DNA of 64,000 nt from positions 109,472-173,471 of the forward strand of contig JADQBG010000013.1 in NCBI GenBank assembly GCA_016278725.1, in the 5' to 3' direction. Position numbers and translations under genes: made by a program. The notes beneath the pieces were generated by a model. The model searched no databases. It saw nothing but the letters and a program-made list of their open reading frames with translations, and had not been told where the DNA came from. This DNA is from Actinomycetota bacterium. Lineage in GTDB: Bacteria; Actinomycetota; Thermoleophilia; RBG-16-64-13. The first letter of the stretch is position 1; every line of letters starts with the position of its first letter. Positions 57,769-64,000 of the stretch are shown here, piece after piece.

Positions 57769-58710
57769 CTAACCCGCCGCCCGCCGGTACCACTCCAACG
57801 TCTGCCGCATGCCCTCGTCGAAGGGCACCGTCGCCTCGTAGCCCATGCGCTCCCGGGCGCGCTCCACCGCGGCCTGCGATTCGCGCACGTCGCCTTCCCG
57901 CTCGGGGAGGAACTCGGGCTCGAGGTTCTTGCCCACCAAACGGTTTAGGACGGCGATCAGCTCCAGCAGGGTGATGCGGTCTCCGCGGGCGACGTTCATG
58001 GGGGGGCCGGGCGCCCCCTCCGCTTCCAGCGCCGTGAGGTTCGCCTTGACCACGTCGTCTATATAGGTGAAGTCGCGTGCCTGCTGCCCGTCCCCGTAGA
58101 CCGGATAGGGTTCGCCGGCCAGCGCCTGCATCGAGAACTTGGCGATAACCCCCGAGTACTGCGAGGTGGGGTCCTGCCGGGGGCCGAAGACGTTGAAGTA
58201 GCGCAGCGGCACGGTTTCCAGAGCGTAGTTGTGCATGAAGACCCGGCAGTAGTACTCGCCGCTCAGCTTGGAGACGGCGTAGGGGGATTTGGGGTTGGGG
58301 TTCATCTCCTCGTGCTTGGGCAGCTCCAGGCTGTCGCCGTAGACCGACGAGGAGGAAGCGAAGACCACCCGTCCGACGTCCGCCCGGCGCGCCGCTTCCA
58401 GCACGTTCAGGGTCCCCCCCGAATTCACCGCGTCCGAAATCAGCGGTTCTTTGACCGACCGCGGCACCGAGGGCAACGCTCCCTGATGCAGAACCGCGTC
58501 CGCGCCGGTGATCACTTCGACCACGGTGTCGAGGTAGCGCAGGTCGCCCACCACGAATTCGAACTGCCCCTCGAGCGCGGCCAAGTTCTCGATCCGCCCC
58601 GTCGAGAGATTGTCCAGCACCCGGACATTGTCGCCCCGCTTCACGAGTGCCTCGACCAAGTGAGACCCGATGAAACCGGCTCCTCCGGTGACCACTACCG
58701 TTCGCGCCAC
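57769..58710 (-). CDS. UDP-N-acetylglucosamine/glucuronate 4-epimerase (WbpP-like)
   Basis: A 313-residue SDR epimerase. Present are VTGGAGFIGSHLVEAL (residues 7-22), VLDNLSTG, VVGDLRYLD, HQGALPSVPRSVKEP, the catalytic Ser in FASSSSVYGD and YxxxK in SPYAVSKLSGEYY, then RYFNVFGPRQDP. PSVPRSV is typical of WbpP-like 4-epimerases. The start is GTG 58710, five bases after GGGGAG; the longer open frame has no homology. With the WbpA-like dehydrogenase it would make UDP-GalNAcA from UDP-GlcNAc. Confidence 0.88.
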   Translation of the reverse strand: MARTVVVTGGAGFIGSHLVEALVKRGDNVRVLDNLSTGRIENLAALEGQFEFVVGDLRYLDTVVEVITGADAVLHQGALPSVPRSVKEPLISDAVNSGGTLNVLEAARRADVGRVVFASSSSVYGDSLELPKHEEMNPNPKSPYAVSKLSGEYYCRVFMHNYALETVPLRYFNVFGPRQDPTSQYSGVIAKFSMQALAGEPYPVYGDGQQARDFTYIDDVVKANLTALEAEGAPGPPMNVARGDRITLLELIAVLNRLVGKNLEPEFLPEREGDVRESQAAVERARERMGYEATVPFDEGMRQTLEWYRRAAG

Positions 58711-58945
58711 AGATTCTCCCCACCTCGGTATCATCCTTCCAGCGCCGAAAGGATACCGAAATCCTGGCGCCGGCGACGGCGGTGACACAATCAAATCGGG
58801 AGCGAAGCACGTCCTAAGTACCGCGAGGCGATTATTCTGCCGTGTTGGGGATAAAATGGGGCGGGCGGAAGTCGCCGCAAGAGAAGTTCATGTAAGGACT
58901 ATGCTGCCGGGCCAACGCGGAGGGCAGCGCGAAGGAGCGATCGGA

Positions 58946-59584
58946 ATGCTTGGAGCCCACTATCGCGTCACGACACTGGCACTCGTACTTTTGCTGGCGC
59001 TGTTTGGCGCCGTCTTGGTCGGCTGCTCGGGAGACGAGACGACCGAGGATACCGGGACCACGGAAGAGCTGACGACGGATTCGACCGATGGCGTCACCGA
59101 CGATACGGCGACCGAGGACACAGCCACCGAGGACACGTCCGCGGGCGTCATGCCTCCAGGGAGCGACCAGAGCGCCCAATACAAGGAGCAGATCCCGGAT
59201 CTGGAGGCCCAGGTCGAAGACAATCCGGAAGATCTGGAGAAACTTCAGGAACTCGCCATCGCCTACTATCAGACCGCTGATTACGAGAAGGCGGTCGAAA
59301 CCTACCAGCAGATGCTCGAGGTCGAGGATAATCCCGAGTTCCATAACAATCTGGCCAACGTCTACCGCGACATGAACGAGATCGACAAGGCCATCGAGGA
59401 GTATCGCACCGCGATCGATCTGGACCCCACCTCGGTCATTCCGTACGTGAACCTTGCGGTGGTCTACGGCTTCAACGGCCAACCCGACGAGGCGGCCGCC
59501 GTGATTCAGGAAGGTCTGGACAACATCGACGACGAGCAGGCGCAGGCCATGCTCGAGCAGACATTGCAGCAGATACAGCAGTAG
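58946..59584 (+). CDS. TPR-repeat lipoprotein
   Basis: A 212-residue exported lipoprotein. The signal sequence ends in a lipobox (LVGCSGDE, Cys about 27). A Thr/Asp/Glu-rich linker to about residue 75 is followed by at least three tetratricopeptide units (ELAIAYYQTADYEKAVETYQ, NNLANVYRDMNEIDKAIEEY, VNLAVVYGFNGQPDEAAAV). TPR arrays bind proteins; the partner is unknown. ATG 58946 follows GAAGGAGCG. A strong terminator follows. It is divergent from the epimerase gene; the 235-base gap between them holds a possible TAAAAT at about 58852 but no gene. Confidence 0.85.
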   Translation: MLGAHYRVTTLALVLLLALFGAVLVGCSGDETTEDTGTTEELTTDSTDGVTDDTATEDTATEDTSAGVMPPGSDQSAQYKEQIPDLEAQVEDNPEDLEKLQELAIAYYQTADYEKAVETYQQMLEVEDNPEFHNNLANVYRDMNEIDKAIEEYRTAIDLDPTSVIPYVNLAVVYGFNGQPDEAAAVIQEGLDNIDDEQAQAMLEQTLQQIQQ

Positions 59585-59618
59585 CAGCCGGGCAACAGCA
59601 GCAGCCCGGGCGCGCCTG

Positions 59619-59653
59619 GGGGCGGATACCTTGAAGGGTCCGCCCCTTTTTTT
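59619..59653 (+). terminator. Rho-independent terminator after TPR lipoprotein gene
   Basis: GGGGCGGA and TCCGCCCC pair around a 12-base loop, followed directly by seven T residues. This is the clearest terminator in the window. Confidence 0.9.
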
Positions 59654-59696
59654 CGCATCAGGAGGCCAATACGCGCGAGCGGGTAAAAAATACCTA

Positions 59697-59725
59697 TCGA
59701 CAACAGAACAATTCGCGACTATTCT
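59697..59725 (+). promoter_or_regulatory. Promoter of the multicopper oxidase gene
   Basis: TCGACA, a 17-base spacer and TATTCT. It is the best spaced -35/-10 pair that I can find in this region, about 290 bases before the start codon. Confidence 0.55.
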
Positions 59726-59732
59726 GAATCTG

Positions 59733-60017
59733 GCCCTTTTCTAAGGTTTTCTTAATCTGCGGAAAGGGCATGCATTCCGCGCCACAGGACGTCTGTATCG
59801 CCAAGGCTGGCGGAAAGCCGGTGGGACGTCCGGCAGGGAGAGGCACAGACAAATTAGTGGCAACGAAGCCGTCTTGGGGGCTTCTGTCCGGAGGGAGGTC
59901 CACTCTGACCCAAGATCGCGGTGCGTCCTGCAACGCCTTTAGGTCCGCGTCGTAAAGCCCGCCGCAAGCTTTTGGGCTCGTGCGTGGCAGAAATTTGAGT
60001 GGAGGGAGAAACATTCA
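59733..60017 (+). promoter_or_regulatory. Long 5' leader of the multicopper oxidase gene
   Basis: About 285 bases without an ORF that I can support. It begins with a T-rich stretch, then a hairpin GCGGAA-N10-TTCCGC (59759-59780) and GC-rich pairs built on two GGACGTC copies (near 59787 and 59823). A long leader suggests post-transcriptional control, but I recognise no known riboswitch. GGAGGGAG at 60001-60008 is the ribosome site. Confidence 0.35.
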
Positions 60018-63000
60018 ATGGTCAAGCGAAGATTTTCGGTCTTCGTTGCTCTTGGCCTCCTGATCGCGGTCATGCTTGGATTCGCGCCGGGGGTGGCGCA
60101 GCAGTCAATGGCTGCTGAGACCCTTTCCGCGGGTCCCGTGACGGATCCGTATTGGCAGAGCAAAATAGAACTGACCGCACAGAAGTTCGAGAACAAGGTC
60201 ACCCAGGATGAGCGGGAAGCCGCGGCGGCACGCCTGCAAGAGAAGGCAGCCGAGGCAGCCGCAGCGCCGGGTCCTCAGGCTGCTGAGCCCATAATCGGGC
60301 AAGGCGACATCCCTGACTATTTCAGCATGACGGTTCCGTACTGGAACTACACGCAACCGCTCCCCAAGTTCGTCGACACGCTGCCCGGGCTGGGCGCAGC
60401 CAACCCGAACAATCTGGGGCAGTACATCCCGGTGGCGCTCCCTGACACACAGAGTTATCCGGGCGTGACCAACGGCAAGATTGCGGCGGCTGACGCGGAC
60501 TACTACGAGATGGCGGTCGTCGAGTACGAAGAGAAGATGCACAGCGAACTAGCGCCCACTCGGCTCCGTGGCTACGTGCAGATCGAGACTCCCGAGATCG
60601 TTGCGCAGTATCCGGGGCAGAGCAAGCACATCCAGCTCTACTATCCCGACGGCACCGCGATCGATGCCGACCGGAATGCTGCGGGCGTTCAACCGGTCTT
60701 CGCGGTGGACAAGCCGCACTATATGGGCCCCATGATCGTGGCCCAGCGTAACAAGCCGGTACGCCTCAAGTTCTACAACTACCTGCCCACGGGCGAAGAC
60801 GGCGACCTCTTCATCCCGGTCGATCCAACGGTGATGGGTGCGGGCATGGGCCCCAACATGCCGATGGTCGTCTCCGCGACCTACACCCCGGGCAGCCGCA
60901 CGGTCGAGGTTACGACCAGCGCGCCGCACGGCTTCACTCTGGGCCAGAAGGTCTACCTGAACAACTTCAAGCCCGAGGCATACAACCTCTCGACCCGGAT
61001 TACTTCGGTTCCCACCGATACCACCTTCACCGTCGACCTGCTGCGTGACCCGGGCAGCGACGCGACCACCATCGGTGACGTGTCCGAGGCCTTCACGGAC
61101 AACCGGGCCGTGGTTCACCTTCACGGCGGCCGTACTCCGTGGATCAGCGACGGCCATCCCCACCTCTGGTGGACGCCCGCCGGTGAGAACACCACTTATC
61201 CCGAGGGCGTTAGCGTGACCGAGGTGCCCGACATGGAGGCCACCGCCAACAGCGGGGCACCCGATGACGGGGTTACCACCTATTACTGGACCAACCAGCA
61301 GAGCGCCCGTCTGATGTTCTTCCACGACCACGTCTACGGGATCACCCGTCTGAACGTGTACGCGGGTGGGGCGGCTCCTCTGGCCATTCGCTCGCCCGTG
61401 GAGCAGGACCTGATGAGCCGGGGCCTGATCCCCAACGAAACCGCGGAGATTCCGCTGGTCATCCAGGACAAGACATACGTCAACGCCGAGCCGGTCACAG
61501 CTAACAACCCCCACAACATCGAGGAGCTCGACCCGACCTGGCGTTGGGGCACGGGCGCCGATGCGGACACCAACGGCTTCCCCGATCCCAAGAGCGGTGA
61601 TCTCTGGGCGCCGCACGTCTACATGCCGGCACAGAACCCCGCGGATCTCACCGGTATGGCGGCCATGGGCCGTTGGCACTACGGTCCCTGGTTCTGGCCC
61701 CCGACAACCGGCATAGCTTATCCGCCGATTCCGAATGTCTACGCGGATGCGACCCGGCCTTGGGAGCCGACGCTGATGCCCGACATGCCGGATCCGGCCA
61801 TGGGCATGGAAGCGTTCAACGACACACCGATCGTCAACGGGACGGCCTATCCCAAAATCACCGTCGATCCAAAGGCCTACCGTTTCCGCATCCTGAACGC
61901 AGCCAACGACCGCTTCTTCAACCTGCAGCTCTACCAGGCCAGCCCGATCGTCGGCGGCATCACCGTGACCAACGGTGGTACGGGTTACACCAAAGCCCCC
62001 ACCGTCACGCTTAGCGGCGGCGGCGGCACCGGCGCGACCGCGCGGGCATTCATTGCGAATGGGTCCGTCAGCAAGATCGAACTGGTCACCACTGGTAGCG
62101 GCTATCTGTCCGCGCCGACGGTCACCATCACCGGTGGCGGAGCAACCGCTTCCGGGGCGACGGCATCTGCGTCTGTGTACAGCGCGCCCACCGAAGTGGG
62201 TATGGTGCCGGCCGCGTCGAGCACCGATCCCAACTGGCCTTCGGACTTCGCCAACGGCAACCCCAGCTGGCCCATCGACGGCCGCGAAGGTGGCGTGCCC
62301 GACTGGAACACCCGAGGCCCCAACTGGATCTCGATCGGCACCGAGGGTGGTTTCCTGCCCATGCCGACCGTGGTCGAGCAGCGTCCCATCGACTGGAACG
62401 TCGACGTAACCCTCTTCCAAGCGGGTATCGTCAACTCCGGTTCGTTGATCATCGGCCCGGCCGAGCGGCATGACGTTATCGTCGACTTCTCGCAGTACGC
62501 CGGTCAGACGCTGATCCTCTACAACGATGCTCCGGCGGCCTACCCGGCCCCCGATCCTCGTTATGACTACTACACCGGTAGTCCCGATCTGAGCGATACC
62601 GGGGGTTACTGGGGTACCAAGCCCGGCTTTGGCCCCAACACCCGCACCATCATGCAGATCACGGTGAATGCTGGAACTCCTCAGCCCTTCGACCTGCCGG
62701 CCCTCGAAGCGGAGTGGCAGCATGACGCTACCCGGGTAGACGCGAATGGGGCACCCCAACCCGAGGGTGTCTTCGAGCGCGAGCAGGACCCGATCATCGT
62801 GGGTCAAGGCGAAGTCACGCCCGGCCGTGACCAGTACGACAAAGCCTACGGGACGACCTTCCCCACCGTTCAGGCGGAGTGGGGGCTTTCCGGGATCGGC
62901 GACAAGACCCTGACCTTCCGCAACATCGTCGGCGACCTGATCACCTCCGCTCCCTTCAAGGAGAAGGCGATCCAGGACGAGCAGGGCGAGACCTTCGACC

Positions 63001-64000
63001 AGTACGGGCGGATGAGCGGTAATCTGGGCGTGATGCTGCCCAACCCGGTTCCGGGTGGACAGACCTTCGTGCTGCAGAACTACTCCGATCCCGCCACCGA
63101 GGTGTTCAAGGTCACGGCCACACCGCTGACCCCACCGCTCTCCGGTGACGGTACGCAGATATGGAAGATCACCCACAACGGCGTGGACACGCACCCCATC
63201 CACTTCCACCTGTACGACGTGCAAGTGATCAACCGGGTTGGTTGGGACAACCTGATCACTCTGCCCGACGCGAATGAGCTCGGCTGGAAGGAAACCCTTC
63301 GCGTGAGCCCGCTCCAGGACACCATCGTCGCCATCCGGCCGGTGATTCCTGAGCTGCCGTTCAAGCTGGGTGACAGCATCCGCGGCCTTGAGCCCACGCT
63401 GCCGGCGGGTTCGGATGGTGTCGTGTGGCCGAATGGTGACAGCATGTTCACCAATCTGGACCCGCGGACCGGACAGCCCCTGGTGCCGGTTCTAACCAAC
63501 GAGCTCTACAACTTCGGTTGGGAGTACATGTGGCACTGCCACATCCTGAGCCACGAAGAGATGATGATGATGCGCGCGACGGCGGTCTACGTCTCGCCCG
63601 CACCCACCACCACTCCGACGGCTATCCCGGTGAACGCGACGACCACTGCACTCCAGTGGAAGAACAACCTGAGCGTCGCCGGGCCGATGTACCATCCCGA
63701 GGAGACCTTCGAGATGCCCGCCGCCACGAACTTCATGGTGGAACGGGCAACCGATGCGGGATTCACGACGGGCTCCACCATGTTCAACGTGCTGAAGAGC
63801 CCGGTCATCGATCCCAAGACGCCGTACGCCGATCAGGAAGTGGTGTCGCTGACCGACGGGACCGCCGCTCCTAGCACCACCTACTACTACCGGGTGCGCG
63901 CTGAGACCGATCAGGGTTACTCGGTGTGGTCGGAGACTGTGTCGGTGACGACGCCGGCGACTCCGCCCGTCACTGTCGTCTCCCCTAACGGCGGCGAGCT
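60018..64000 (+). CDS. Large secreted multicopper oxidase (3' end outside window)
   Basis: The open frame runs 1,327 codons to the window edge. A signal peptide ([20 protein letters not shown], about 1-36) and a helical, Ala/Glu-rich segment precede cupredoxin domains. Copper motifs appear in the usual order: HLHGG at residue 367, FHDH at about 435, HPIHFH at 1059 and [13 protein letters not shown] at 1172 (type 1 site HCHxxxHxxxM). Between them, about 645-720, lie two copies of a [21 protein letters not shown] unit, and the end (from about 1190) is fibronectin-III-like, followed by VVSPNGGE, the start of a Kre9-type repeat. It could oxidise Mn(II), Fe(II) or phenols; the sequence does not decide. 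All copper ligands I look for are present. Confidence 0.92.
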   Translation, partial: MVKRRFSVFVALGLLIAVMLGFAPGVAQQSMAAETLSAGPVTDPYWQSKIELTAQKFENKVTQDEREAAAARLQEKAAEAAAAPGPQAAEPIIGQGDIPDYFSMTVPYWNYTQPLPKFVDTLPGLGAANPNNLGQYIPVALPDTQSYPGVTNGKIAAADADYYEMAVVEYEEKMHSELAPTRLRGYVQIETPEIVAQYPGQSKHIQLYYPDGTAIDADRNAAGVQPVFAVDKPHYMGPMIVAQRNKPVRLKFYNYLPTGEDGDLFIPVDPTVMGAGMGPNMPMVVSATYTPGSRTVEVTTSAPHGFTLGQKVYLNNFKPEAYNLSTRITSVPTDTTFTVDLLRDPGSDATTIGDVSEAFTDNRAVVHLHGGRTPWISDGHPHLWWTPAGENTTYPEGVSVTEVPDMEATANSGAPDDGVTTYYWTNQQSARLMFFHDHVYGITRLNVYAGGAAPLAIRSPVEQDLMSRGLIPNETAEIPLVIQDKTYVNAEPVTANNPHNIEELDPTWRWGTGADADTNGFPDPKSGDLWAPHVYMPAQNPADLTGMAAMGRWHYGPWFWPPTTGIAYPPIPNVYADATRPWEPTLMPDMPDPAMGMEAFNDTPIVNGTAYPKITVDPKAYRFRILNAANDRFFNLQLYQASPIVGGITVTNGGTGYTKAPTVTLSGGGGTGATARAFIANGSVSKIELVTTGSGYLSAPTVTITGGGATASGATASASVYSAPTEVGMVPAASSTDPNWPSDFANGNPSWPIDGREGGVPDWNTRGPNWISIGTEGGFLPMPTVVEQRPIDWNVDVTLFQAGIVNSGSLIIGPAERHDVIVDFSQYAGQTLILYNDAPAAYPAPDPRYDYYTGSPDLSDTGGYWGTKPGFGPNTRTIMQITVNAGTPQPFDLPALEAEWQHDATRVDANGAPQPEGVFEREQDPIIVGQGEVTPGRDQYDKAYGTTFPTVQAEWGLSGIGDKTLTFRNIVGDLITSAPFKEKAIQDEQGETFDQYGRMSGNLGVMLPNPVPGGQTFVLQNYSDPATEVFKVTATPLTPPLSGDGTQIWKITHNGVDTHPIHFHLYDVQVINRVGWDNLITLPDANELGWKETLRVSPLQDTIVAIRPVIPELPFKLGDSIRGLEPTLPAGSDGVVWPNGDSMFTNLDPRTGQPLVPVLTNELYNFGWEYMWHCHILSHEEMMMMRATAVYVSPAPTTTPTAIPVNATTTALQWKNNLSVAGPMYHPEETFEMPAATNFMVERATDAGFTTGSTMFNVLKSPVIDPKTPYADQEVVSLTDGTAAPSTTYYYRVRAETDQGYSVWSETVSVTTPATPPVTVVSPNGGE

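Noticed and set aside
60549..63224. 891-codon open frame on the minus strand
   Set aside because: It lies exactly opposite the multicopper oxidase, has no recognisable domain, and the plus-strand frame has all copper motifs in order. High GC makes such antisense frames common.
1..64000. CRISPR arrays, insertion sequences, prophage or integrase genes
   Set aside because: No regularly spaced repeats, transposase motifs or att-like duplications were seen.

Overview
The window is about 65% GC and looks like a chromosomal stretch from a deep-branching, probably uncultured member of the Actinomycetota. This is inferred from the high GC, frequent GTG/TTG starts, one-membrane envelope traits (S-layer-homology (SLH) anchoring, a sortase-type FPFTG tail, VanW/G5, LiaF-like and RodZ-like proteins, BY-kinase polysaccharide control) and a general Tat/MeaB/BirA-BioY/HtrA gene set. 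I cannot fix the class. There is no rRNA, no CRISPR array, no transposase or integrase, and one tRNA gene (Arg, anticodon CCU).

Layout. 0.2-4.5 kb: tatA, meaB, a B12-binding methylmalonyl-CoA mutase subunit and a thioesterase, then envelope-sensing membrane proteins on the minus strand. 4.6-6.3 kb: PHP-type DNA polymerase X. 6.5-12.3 kb: an eRF1-like baeRF10 protein, then a tightly coupled five-gene cassette of three related zinc-ribbon proteins, a coiled-coil protein and an SPFH protein with two C-terminal zinc ribbons, resembling a PspA/YdjI-type membrane-stress module. 12.4-23.5 kb: ECF sigma factor, VanW/G5 protein, birA-bioY, uppP, HtrA lipoprotein, acylphosphatase, DUF4126, and an aminotransferase-ddl-methyltransferase operon. 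23.6-28.2 kb: tRNA-Arg, a membrane-anchored basic-tail protein, a two-component system, YihY. 28.3-39.5 kb: a 13-haem NapC-type cytochrome, an MFS exporter, several soluble enzymes, RodZ-like and LysR proteins, and an SLH-octahaem cytochrome interrupted by an in-frame TGA. 39.7-59.6 kb: a surface-polysaccharide region (BY-kinase, O-antigen ligase, CapD-like, WbpA-like and WbpP-like enzymes) interleaved with the SAM-recycling pair ahcY plus a PfkB kinase, an aminotransferase, an acetyltransferase-oxidoreductase fusion, an IclR stub with an FAH-family hydrolase, an SLH metallopeptidase and a TPR lipoprotein. 60.0 kb to the end: a very large secreted multicopper oxidase that runs off the window.

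The genes fit an organism with a proteinaceous and glycosylated surface layer and exported redox chemistry. A membrane multihaem cytochrome could take electrons from quinol, an SLH-anchored octahaem cytochrome could act at the surface, and a secreted copper oxidase is encoded nearby. The best candidate for something undescribed is the SLH-octahaem cytochrome at 37134-39518. Its TGA (38013-38015) is followed by a perfect 7-bp hairpin with a G-first loop at the spacing expected of a bacterial SECIS, and neither half makes sense as a separate exported cytochrome. Selenocysteine insertion, a Trp-to-stop mutation and an assembly error remain open. The second candidate is the zinc-ribbon/SPFH cassette at 8.1-12.3 kb.
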